This document shows, in pieces, positions 37,345 to 48,120 of a stretch of DNA of 64,000 bases; position 1 is the stretch's first letter, and each line of letters starts with the position of its first letter. The position numbers and the translations under genes are program-made. The notes below the pieces were generated by a model, which ran no database searches, was not told the origin of the DNA, and was given only the letters and a program-made list of their open reading frames with translations. Origin of the DNA: Bimastos eiseni (lineage: Eukaryota > Annelida > Clitellata > Crassiclitellata > Lumbricidae). Where the stretch lies: the NCBI GenBank assembly GCA_959347315.1, contig OY365806.1, forward strand, positions 31,076,156-31,140,155, written 5' to 3'.

Positions 37345-38144
37345 TTAGTACTCTTCCCTCGTCACTCCGTCCTCTTCCATTGTCATTCCGTCCTCTACCT
37401 TTGCCACTTTGTCCTCTTCCATTGTCACTCTGTCCTCTTCCCTTGCCACTCTGTCCTCTTCCTTTGTCACTCCATCCTCTTCCCTTGTCACTCCGTCCTC
37501 TTCCCTTGTCACTTCGTCCTCTTCCCTTGTCACTTCGTCCTCTTCCCTTGTCACTCCGTCCTCTTCCCTTGCCACTCCGTCCTCTTCCTTTGTCACTCCA
37601 TCCTCTTCCCTTGTCACTCCGTCCTCTTCCTTTGTCACTCCATCCTCTTCCCTTGTCACTCCGTCCTCTTCCCTTATCACTCCATCCTCTTCCTTTGTCA
37701 CTCCATCCTCTTCCCTTGTCACTCCGTCCTCTTCCCTTGTCACTTCGTCCTCTTCCCTTGTCACTTCGTCCTCTTCCCTTGTCACTTCGTCCTCTTCCCT
37801 TGTCACTCCGTCCTCTTCCCTTGCCACTCCGTCCTCTTCCTTTGTCACTCCATCCTCTTCCCTCGTCACTCCGTCCTCTTCCATTGTCATTCCGTCCTCT
37901 ACCTTTGCCACTTTGTCCTCTTCCATTGTCACTCTGTCCTCTTCCCTTGTCACTTCGTCCTCTTCCCTTGTCACTTCGTCCTCTTCCCTCGTCACTCCGT
38001 CCTCTTCCATTGTCATTCCGTCCTCTACCTTTGCCACTCCGTCCTCTTCCTTTGTCACTCCATCCTCTTCCTTTGTCACTCCATCCTCTTCCCTTGTCAT
38101 TCGTCCTCTTCCTTTGTCACTCCGTCCTCTTCCCTAGCCACTGA
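37345..38144 (-). repeat. 21-bp minisatellite, about 38 copies, open on both strands
   Basis: Unit TCTTCCCTTGTCACTCCGTC plus C; because it is 21 bp (7 codons) three frames stay open through most of it. The minus frame gives a 251-residue highly acidic heptad polymer (TREEDGV), and the plus frames give PLPLSLR and SSSLVTP polymers. Higher-order blocks are visible. I see no splice sites, unique flanking coding sequence or poly(A) signal, so I call it noncoding. Confidence 0.9.
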
Positions 38145-41100
38145 GGAGCAAGTCATCTATCTCCTGAACGCTTTAAAGTCAGGTTCTTATTTTCGTTGCT
38201 TTATTGCCAAGTCATGTCCAATCAGTTGAGGTCACATTGTGTCAAGTCATGCTATTGTGATTGAACATTTATATAACGTCAATAAGATATTCAGAGGTGA
38301 TTCCAACCAGAGCAGACTTCACTAATGTAGCCAGAACACTTTCGACATAAACTGTCTAGTCAAACACAGTTGCTATGATCTATATCCAGCAATTATGTCT
38401 TGCACAAGCGATCAACTCAAACAAGCGACTGTCTGAATTGCCACACTGGTACTGCTGCTACTAGACATTAAAAATATTGCAGCACTTAGAGCAACGGTGG
38501 CATTGTGTATGAAGCTGAAGATTCATGTAGCGCCTTTCACAACCATGAGCCGCTGAATAGAATGATCTTCCACAAGTAGAGTAACAGCACACGGGCTCTA
38601 ATTATAATATTCAGATTTCCAAGGCAACAAGAGTTCAGAGTTCAGGAAAACGATAGGGCAGGGAACAGCACAACAACAGACTCAATATACTAGAGGCCGT
38701 TTCAATGTGTTTAGATAAAATGATGTATGGAAAGAAATGGATGAAGACGAAAGAGGAATGCAGGATGACAGAAGAATGATGCAAGTTGACAGATGCAACG
38801 ATGATAGATGGGTAGATGACAGATGAATTCGCTGACAATCAACACTAGAAGACTGATGAAAACTTAGAAGGAAGAAGATAGGTGGGGATTGGAGATGCAG
38901 AGTGAAGTAATGATGGACAACTATTCTGTTTTAATTCACATCCTTCATTTGTCCCTTCATTCTTTCAGATCTCCTTAGTCTTTGGTGAGGTCATAATCTA
39001 AAATGCCGGCAGGCAAGCAGGTAGGTAAGCAGACAGGCAGGCATCTACCCGCCCAGCTAGTCAGTCAGTCAATCATTCTGTGTTTGGTCATTCATTTGTT
39101 CCTTCCATCATTTAATTAGTCTTCTGACTATTCCATCTTTCCTTTGTTGGCATCTAAAATACTAATTAATACAATCAGGAATGCACACAGTCATATAAGC
39201 AAAGACAAACACACAAATACACACAGACAAATACTGAGAAACACAAAGACACAGATAACCACACTCGTATACACGTGCACACACAGACACTAAAAATGCA
39301 GCCAGACAAAGACTAGTGACAAGCAGATGCAGAACATCCAAACATGAAATCCCAAATAAGGACAACAAGATGGAAATAGATTCAGGCTCTGCATACCACC
39401 TGGATGACTTCTGACCTGCTCTACATAATCCCTCATCCCCAATTATCATTAATAACCTCAGAACCACCCTGCAAGATCATATGTCAGTTCACTCTTAAAT
39501 AGTTTGTGCAGTGAATACTGGGCATGAATAAAAGAGAATAACACTTGTAATGACATGTGCAAGTTATGCAACTGGGCAAGTGAAGCACAGTATGCAAGGT
39601 GTATGTTAAGTAATGTAAGACATGATATGGTAAGGAAAGCAAGATAAGGTAATAAAGATAAGAAGTTAAGAACCACTACAAGAAGTAAGATCATGCGGTG
39701 TAAGGTAGGCCTATAGCATGTACAATTGACATCGTCTACCAACATTAGTTGCCTGCAAAGGAATGGTTCACTGGTCAGATATATGCAGCAAGATCTCCAC
39801 ATTCACAAGCTTACTGGCTGTACCACTTCATTCAACCATTCTTTCACCAATTCCTCTATACCAGCCCTTTATATTCCATCACTGGTGTTTGGTCTCTTCT
39901 GCTTCCAAGTCTCTCCCTTCAACTCCAATAAAAGTAGCTATTTTAAGCACCAATGCTCATATTAAATAAACCAGTTATATAATTTCGCGGATTTCATCTT
40001 CAGTTATGCACCAGGATTTGAGCTGAAAATTTAAATCAATTGAAAGTCTGCTCCATGCTGCATGGAAAGTTTATCCTTATGCCAGATAATAAAACAGGCA
40101 AAAGACCTCATAATATCAGAACGAGACCAAATCAATTAAATGTGTACTAACTAATCAATGAATTTATTTCCACTGTTAATCGTACACAACACAACAATTA
40201 TGATCAATCTGAAAGTGTAAGGCCAATTAGGCAGATTAGATTATCCAAACCTTACAGCCTGTTTTAAAACATCGTAATCAAGTGTTGATTGGCATCGACT
40301 TACAGGAAAATATTACCCGCGTTCAAGTTCCTTACGCGAGGGCGCCATACGTTACGAACTTCACATAGAGTTACACATCTTAATAGTTCAACACTACTTC
40401 CATAATAGAAGACCTACCCGTCTGAAGGAACGGGCCGTTTAAAAGAAACGGACTGTCATCATTGTTCAAACATTTCGCCAACCTTGCTAGAACACTACAA
40501 CCTCGAAAATTACTCGAAATTTGAAGTCAGCAAGGAACTTTTCCTTACGTATACCAAGAGAACAGTACAAACGACATAAAACTACAACAAAACGGCAAGT
40601 TTCGACTAAAAGTCGCAGCACAGCCGATTTGAATGCAAACTATCGACACGCACACAACCAACCGCACAACAGTACACGACGCACGTCAATCGCGTGTGTG
40701 TTTGCGTCTTCATAAGTCGAACCAATGCATTTTAGATATACAACATAGTACAAGTATACAACGTATATACAAGGTCTTATTTCAACATTTATATATAAAT
40801 ACTATTGCTGCTATAGTGCAGTTTGACAAATATATATATATTTATACATACACACGCCTGATTGTTCGTGTATACATATACATATATACATATACAACGT
40901 TACGCAGACCCTCCCGCCCTAACTTTCGTTTGACGGCCTTTTATTGGCTAGCTATTCGTTGACGTCCTAGATTAGTCTGAGCCTCGGCCCGCGCGCCGCT
41001 GGTGCAGAAGGGCGCCGTACGAAAGACTGCTGTGCGTGTTTGAGGCGGAGGTCTACCGTTACGGACGCGTGTCGGGTACGTTAAGCAGAAAATCAGCCTC

Positions 41101-41718
41101 GTGTGGAAGAAATAGTTAGTAAATTTGTGCTATGTATGCTCAGAGGGCGCAGGTTTAAAATTTACTTTTTATATTTCTCGTGTGCTGCATGGAAAGTTTA
41201 TCCTTATGCCAGATAATAAAACAAGGCTAAAGTTATTAACAATTTAGCAGATTTAGTCAGATCCTGAAGACTTAATGCCATGGCTTCGTTGGGCCTACTT
41301 CTGCAGTTTAGGCATATGCGAATATGATTAGCACATTGTTTAATTAATTATTAAAAACTATACGTATACAGTTCGACTAAACATCATGCATTCCAGGATG
41401 CTGTGAACCTTCGCGAATTTTTCTACTGCATAGGCCCATATATCCGCTGCACCCGAACACTCTACTGACCTCTTCGTGAAGGATAGATAGTTTCCAGGAT
41501 ATTGACTTGCTTGGGAATTAAAGGCGTCTGGAAGAAAATACGATAGCTTAAAAGCCCTTTTGTCAAAACCCAATCCCAACCGTGCATCAAGTCTAGTAGG
41601 CCTAGGCCTACACGCATAAATAAACTATATATATATAATATATATATAGTATATATATATAAATATATATATATATAAAGGCCTGTCGGCGTATAAAGAA
41701 GCGTGCGTGTATGCAAAT
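38145..41718. other. No gene recognised; includes a CpG-rich patch and a 41-bp direct repeat
   Basis: A perfect 41-bp repeat beginning TGCTGCATGGAAAGTTTATC lies at 40056-40096 and 41183-41223. Between them, 40890-41110 is CpG- and GC-rich with ATTGG and TGACGTCC motifs and a possible exon end (CTGGTGCAG), so it may be a promoter or CpG island. GTAAGG-type degenerate repeats occur at 39590-39720 and (in meteorin intron 1) 34720-34850. Frames at 39162-39969 lack motifs. Confidence 0.4.
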
Positions 41719-42626
41719 ACACTCTAAGAACGACTACGTCAGAATCAACGTATTTCACCGTATGGCCTGAGTAATACTACGTTAGAATGACGTAGTGATC
41801 TCTGAACCGTATTGAACTACGTTAAACCTTCTAACGTCGATCAACGCAGTTTGCAGCGTAGCATGCGTTTTCTGTCTGCTGAATAATTATAATTACAATT
41901 CAAAGAGTACATTTTGACAGAAAACCTTCATATTGAATAATTCTACATTTGCAAAAGAAAATTTAATTTTTGGGGATTCGAACCCACGCCATTAACTCCA
42001 CTAAAACGCTCGAGGCAAACACGTACCCATTCGGCTAATCTGCACCACTTTACTGAACAGGGTCAATATTCCCATTTAACTCATTGCATGTCGAACGACC
42101 ATACCATGTCTATTTCTCTAACAGTTGTTTATGTTAGTATACTTTCTACTCTATAGAAATTAGATTCCTTTATGGAGAATCTATATTTAATAGCGTCGCA
42201 CTGCAGAATCGATTTATAGCAAATAGAGTTCATTAAATGTGTTGATGCGCGCAACGCTATATGTGCGGTTCGAAATATGCGAACTTCTCTAAATAATGTT
42301 ATTCACGTTAATTCTCATGTGTGAAAACATAGAATTTTTTACTAAATGTTGATCTATGTGCTTAATAAAATTATTATTAAAACGCAAGTCGCTAAGTGTA
42401 CATGATTGTATCCGAACTACATTTTGCGCGCAAGCACACGAACTAGGGTTATAAGGATACAACGTATCTCTACGTTAGATGAGGGTAACGTAGTTTTAAT
42501 ACGTTCAGCGTTGACGTAGTATTCTGACGTTGAACGTATTCTACGTCAATAACAACAGATTAACATGTTAAAAATGGTTAACGTAGTTATATACGTTATC
42601 CGTTAACGTAGCTCTTTTTGGAGTGT
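41719..42626. mobile_element. Foldback element with ACGT-rich subterminal repeats
   Basis: Ends ACACTCTAAGAACGACTACGT (first 20 bases shared in pattern) and, inverted, ACACTCCAAAAAGAGCTACG match at about 16 of 21 positions. The outer 150-180 bp on each side are packed with copies of AACGTAGT / TACGTTA in both orientations. The centre is AT-rich and contains a degenerate tRNA-like stretch. No clean target duplication: only CAAAT is shared by the flanks. No coding frame. Confidence 0.6.
41966..42046 (-). pseudogene. Degenerate tRNA-like sequence
   Basis: Minus strand carries an A-box-like TAGCCGAATGGGTAC and a B-box-like GGGTTCGAATCCCC at suitable spacing (about 55 bp). The T-stem has mismatches and the acceptor stem does not pair. 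Looks like a tRNA-derived SINE head or tRNA pseudogene inside the foldback element. Confidence 0.4.
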
Positions 42627-42686
42627 ATATCAAATATGGGATATTATATACACATACATATATGTGCATGTATATATAATATAATT

Positions 42687-42718
<32 letters not shown>

Positions 42719-45160
42719 GGTCTTGCACGCATTTGGCCTTTAATGCCGCCTATTGCTTGCCCTGGACCTATATACTGCATGGGCCGACAAAACAGGTCCC
42801 TGCAGTGGGACGACTGACTTTTAAACGATGACTACAATAATAGGCCTTAAAGGCTTTTAACAAAACGTGACAGTTCTGTTATTGTCATCGGATGAACCTC
42901 AACCGTTACAGCCTCGTGACCAAGACGTGCATCCAACTTTCACCTATAAACACATTGACAAAAAAATATGTTGTATGAAGCCCAACTTTCAATTGCATGT
43001 ATCGACATGTAAGCTATTTTATATGTAAAATATGAAGCCAAGACATACACAAAGGTAAATAATATTTCAAAGTGATTAAAAATAAAAATTAAGAGTGAGG
43101 CCTAATTGCGAATAAAGGTATTCACCAGAGGTGTAACAAGGTTTCGAAAAGTGGGGGCGTAAATTTGATAATATTGCAATATAAATATTATATTGTGAAC
43201 TGGCGTAGGCCTATAATAGCTCGGAACTTATTACGCATAGGCCTGTGTACGTGTATGCATAATACGAGACTACACATTATTTAGGCTTTGGAGACTTCTG
43301 TATAATAGTAACGTACGACAGGGACACAACCGATGCCCCACAACACAAAACTGTCACCAAGGTTGGATTTAATTGTGGCTTGAGTTTTATACAGACTGTA
43401 TACTGTAGCACAGACCAGTCCATGCATTGATGCATACGTTACTTCTAAATATCGGCCATGTCACTATGCGCTATACAGTTAGGCCTACATAGAAAACAAA
43501 TTATTATTTGCCCCATTGGGCAGGGCCTACAGAAAGTCGTCGTTATTGCTATGTCAAAGGAGTCCATGCATAACAGACGCACAACAATAAAACGTCGAAC
43601 TTATGAATAGCTGGCTTCTTCGTCTCAAAGCCAGCTTGCCCAGCGCTTGAAAGGAATTCGCTCGGAGAGGACCCCTATTTACTTAGGATTTATCCAATTG
43701 TCATGCTTTCAACCGAGTTTGAATGAATGAGTGCCTGTCAAGAGGACCTAAGAACGACGAAGCCAAACTGTTCCTCTGCCTCGGTTGAGAGTAGCTGAAG
43801 AAGAGCCCGTTTGTTCGTAATTAAGGCTCTGTGGTATTTAAAAGGGAGAACCGAAACATACACAAGCAGGCACACGTAGACACTGAGACGGACAACCAGG
43901 GACTGTCTTGGTTGACTATTTAAATAGTTGACTGTCTGATGAACAATATATATATATATATATATATAATACTTAATGTAATTAGATAATGGGTATGCGT
44001 GTGGACGGACAGACGTACGGAACACAGGCTTAGCCTACTAAAGCTATAGTGCATTTGTAGTAAGCTCCTACTGGTAATTGGCAGGAATGGCAGCTATGAA
44101 GAGTGTTTGAGGAAATTGTTTTTATAATGAACGAAAGTTTCAGCCAATCATTGAAAGTGTCATGTACAAACGTGAACACTGGCGAATATACTATCTTCAA
44201 CGGACAAAGATAGAACCATAGGCCTAGGGACAGCAGGTTGCCCCGAAGCCCTACAAATCGCACCGTTTTAATTGCTTTCACCTGTCGCCTCCTATCGACC
44301 GTCACTGTCATCACTCAAGGCCAGATCGACTTCAGTTGTCGTTACCCCTCTTCCCAAGTTCGACGTCCAAAAGCCCAGAACGTTTCACGTGTCAGTTAAA
44401 GCCTTCGAAACCATAAGCTCACAAGCAGTCGACAGACACAGACAACAGACACATAACAGACAGACCCACGGACGGATGGACTACGCGCTGAGGCATAAAT
44501 TGGCGTGCCATCAATCTGACGACCACTTGTTTTGATGTCACACATGGTTCATATTACGTTGACTTGTGGATGGCTGGCTTGCAGCACGTGTTAATGTTGA
44601 CCATCTGCTTAAGAAGGTGGGCGAATGTGACAGGAGTGAGGTGTGTCTGTGTTCGGATATTATGTTCCAACGCTCGTTTCATAGACTTTGTAGGCTTATT
44701 AGTATTAGTGACTTGTCTGTATGCCTAGGCCTAAAAGAGCGTCTAAGGAGATTGATCTCTAAATTGCTAAAGAAACGGCCAGTCGCCTAGCTTATTATCT
44801 CGCAATCAGATAGGTGATAGGTGAACTGAATAACTGCGTGATCAGACTGAAGTGTTCACAATAAAGTCTTTTAATAGAGTTATTTCAATGTTTTATTTGA
44901 CAAAAAGAAACAATTGAATTTCGTAATAGAGCCAACTACCGATCGTTTGTAGGCCTATAGGCCTATTTATAAGTAGACCTGATTGCTGAAAACTTGAAAA
45001 GACACTCTCGATATAATATAATAGGCTTAGGCCAGGTTACAGGTAGGAGCTGCAAACAAATATTTCAGGAATAATATTTTATATTTCGAACGTAGGCTGG
45101 CTATGCATAGTCCTACACAAAATTACGACCCAGCAGGGCCAGCACACGAAGAGGAGTGTA
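42627..45160. other. No gene recognised
   Basis: (TA)n microsatellites at about 42677-42711 and 43949-43968. Frames 43738-44314, 44272-44535 and 44566-44790 have no recognisable motif. TAGGCCTA-type palindromes are frequent. Confidence 0.4.
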
Positions 45161-46087
45161 GGACATTTGCCCCCGGAAAATCTCCCCCCCCCCGGACAAT
45201 CGCCCCCTCCAGTATAGACTATAAGCTCGCCCAAATTATATATGCATGCTTGTATGTGTGTACATATGATGCATGATTGCAAGCACAGTATATATATGTG
45301 TGTGTGCATGGATGTGTCCATGTCGGTCACCTGTTACTAAACCTGTTACATGTATAACTATTTTTAGAGGGTTGACATTTTGCTCTGGTTTCAAAATCTG
45401 TTTGGCCTAATTACTCTCCAATACCTGCAAAGTTTGTTGACGAATCAAGACGCCAATTTGATACCACGTGATATATAATTGCTGTCGTAAATAACGAGTG
45501 TTTTATGGTGTAATATGAGGTGCGCATGTTAGAAGTCTTCGTTTTATAGGCACGCATTTATGAGATTTTCATCCATAGGGGTCTTCACCCACTCTCAGGA
45601 GAGATGATTATCGCGTGATGTTTACAGTTAACCAACTGTAAACATACTTACTAGCTGACCTTCACCGCTTTTATTCTGAGATTATCATTTAAATAGAGAG
45701 GTATTTAACCACTCTCACCCTTATTAACGGGAGATGATTTTCGCGTGTCACTTACGGTTTGCTAACCAACTGTAGCTGCTTACTAGCGGACCTTCACCAC
45801 TTATTAAGGCGTGTCGCGGACTGTAAGCAGTATTTATGCATCCAGCAAGATATATAAAGATTCTGAACTGGATTCACTTTGTCTCCTGTACGACACGATA
45901 ATTAGTTGCATGTTTTCATATATTTTATATAATGGCAGTTAAATATATAACTTGTCATCATCCGTTCATACTATACACTAGGGGGACAGTTGTCCAGAGG
46001 CAAATGTCCGACCCAAAATGGGGGGGGGGCAACTGGTCAGAGGGAATTGACCGGGGGAGATATGTGAGGGCAAAGGTCCGTTCCCCC
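45161..46087. mobile_element. Inverted-repeat element with C/G-run arms
   Basis: The left arm 45161-45220 (GGACATTTGCCCCCGGAAAA ...) and right arm 45971-46087 are imperfect reverse complements. Both are arrays of a module like GGACAATTGCCCCC separated by C or G runs. Between them, 45560-45660 and 45676-45800 are diverged copies of each other (shared AGATGATTWTCGCGTG and CTAGC(T/G)GACCTTCACC). Non-coding; superfamily unknown. Confidence 0.45.
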
Positions 46088-47937
46088 ACGAAGAGCATCC
46101 CATGTATACACACTCCTTCGGTCTCTCTGCCACAGTGTTTATAGTCGTGTGCACTGCACAGCACAGCACAGACTACAGCATATAAGGTTGAACGCATTAT
46201 TTTAATTAGCTACAAAACAATTAATCTATGCGTACGCGCAGTCTTTTAATTTTGAATAAAGAGGCAAAACATTCCATTAAGTTAAACCTTACCTTGCACG
46301 TCATAGCGAGGTTTAATGCGCGCGACGTAATGCTTGCACGCGCATAATCGTTACAAATGACGTAGGCCTACTCAACAGAGGCAGCGGCTGCTGGTACTCG
46401 ATCACATAGGCACCGACTCCACAGGGGCAACAGGGACATCGCCCCAGTACTCGCCAAGGTACTGGGGCGAAGCTAATACTCTCGCCCCAGTACCTTTTCA
46501 GACATTCAAATTTGTCCCCAATGCAAAATAGTATCATGCCTGAGAGAGAACGTGAAAGAATTCCCTCCCCACAAACTGTTCTTCTTCTGGAACCAACACG
46601 CCGTGGTGCAAATGTAGCGGAACGTAATATATCTTCCTACGAAGTCGGGAGAGGAAATGGTGTGAAACAGGACACTGTTCCCTCTTTCGGCTTCTGCCCC
46701 TCTCTCCTGCCCTACTCTTTGCTCCAGCCTCCTCTCTCTACTCCTGCGGTTTAGGCTACCTTCGATTGATTGGAGACCGAAACATCAAGATGGCTCACTA
46801 ATGAAGAAACGGCGTAATTGGGGCTCATGGTGAATTCTGGTCTATTATAGCCTACCTAACGCGGCCACCATCGTAATCCTCAAATTTCTAAAGCGGCACT
46901 CAAAAGTCAAGTGTAGCGCATCAGCTTATTCGTGAGCGCTGTGTTCGAACTGTAGTACGAAAGGCTTAACCATAGGTTACAGAGTCCTTGTTAGTTTGAA
47001 ACCTCAAAGAATTGTCTACGTAGGGCCTACGCTTCAAAGATCCATGTTCATCATTTTATTATTTTTTTATAAAATTAAAATTCCTTGATAATAAATTTCT
47101 CCTTCGCCCTATCTCTGGCCATCAATCATTGGACATAAAGGAATGTAGTTTTCTTCAATCAATAAGGTAAAACCTTAAAATAGTAAGAGTTTTGAGCCGC
47201 TACACACCAAACTATTCAATTTTGTTGTAAGGTGGGTAGTAACTCGCCGGCTCACAACTTAAGGACGTTTCATTTTCGCCCTAATAGAATACGTACATTC
47301 CATTCCTCATATAGTAATCAATTAAATACCTCTAAAATAAAGATGTCTAAATGTTCAAGCTCTTTATTACATTTCAACTGCTCTCTATCTCCCTATATTT
47401 CGCCCACAATCATAGAACATGCATAAAAGTAGTTTTATTTAATCAATAAAGAATAGCGTTAATTTGCAAAAAAAATAAGCTACCGCGCAATTAGTTATAA
47501 TACTAATTATTTTAATACAACACATATGCGACGCCACCTAGCGATTGATGTGCGCGACACCTCTCAAAGGTGTCCAAAACTCGAAAGTTGAGTCAATCCT
47601 TGGCCGTAAATTGTTGAACATAGAGGAATGCAGTTTCAGTACGTCGAATGGCGGGAAACGTCTACGTGTAATAATACTCGCGGTTGTTGGGTGCCTGTCT
47701 TTACGATTGAGCAGGACGTAACAAAGGATGGAATAAATAGGAGGTAGACCACATGGGGTTATGGACAGTTGATACCGAAGAATGGTTTGGAACAACCGAG
47801 CGAGTATCCAAGAGTTGAGCGTTGAGCCACACTGCAGCGGACAGAGGTGTTGAGAAATGTTGCTAGAACGACATCAGATACCTATGGGCGATTAGTCCAT
47901 GGTTGTTGATTGATTAATTGAGGGAGATAGCACTGTT
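46088..47937. other. No gene recognised; local palindrome and diverged repeats
   Basis: At 46440-46500 CGCCCCAGTACTCGCCAAGG and its near inverse form a hairpin-like array of CCCCAGTAC motifs. Diverged direct repeats lie at about 47040-47200 and 47230-47460 (shared AATCAATAA-rich ends). Frames here lack motifs. Confidence 0.4.
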
Positions 47938-47939
47938 GC

Positions 47940-48120
47940 ATCCGGTGGCTGATCGGTTAGAGCGGTCAGCCCGTAACACTCAGTGTGCTCTGAGTGAGAG
48001 GGTTCGACCCTCGTCCGAGGCGTCAGTCACTGTGTAGGGACCTTGAGAAGTCCTTCACGCACAATTATATTGCTCTGCAGTATAACTGCAATTGCGCCGT
48101 CGAGGCGTGTGCACTTCCGA
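47940..48120 (+). mobile_element. tRNA-derived SINE
   Basis: Begins with an A box (GTGGCTGATCGGTTAGAGC) and has a B box (AGGGTTCGACCCTCG) about 40 bp on, then a non-tRNA body including GTGTAGGGACCTTGAGAAG. RNA polymerase III promoter boxes followed by an unrelated tail are the hallmark of tRNA-derived SINEs. The 3' boundary and target duplication were not resolved. Confidence 0.6.

Noticed and set aside
37345..38144. 250-codon open frames on both strands as a repetitive protein gene
   Set aside because: Openness follows from a 21-bp unit without stop codons; no splice sites, unique ends or poly(A) signal accompany it, and both strands are equally open.
39162..39965. Overlapping frames on both strands as genes
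   Set aside because: Low-complexity composition from CA-rich and GTAAG-rich repeats, no motifs or splice structure.
41966..42046. Functional tRNA gene
   Set aside because: A and B boxes are recognisable but the T and acceptor stems do not pair.
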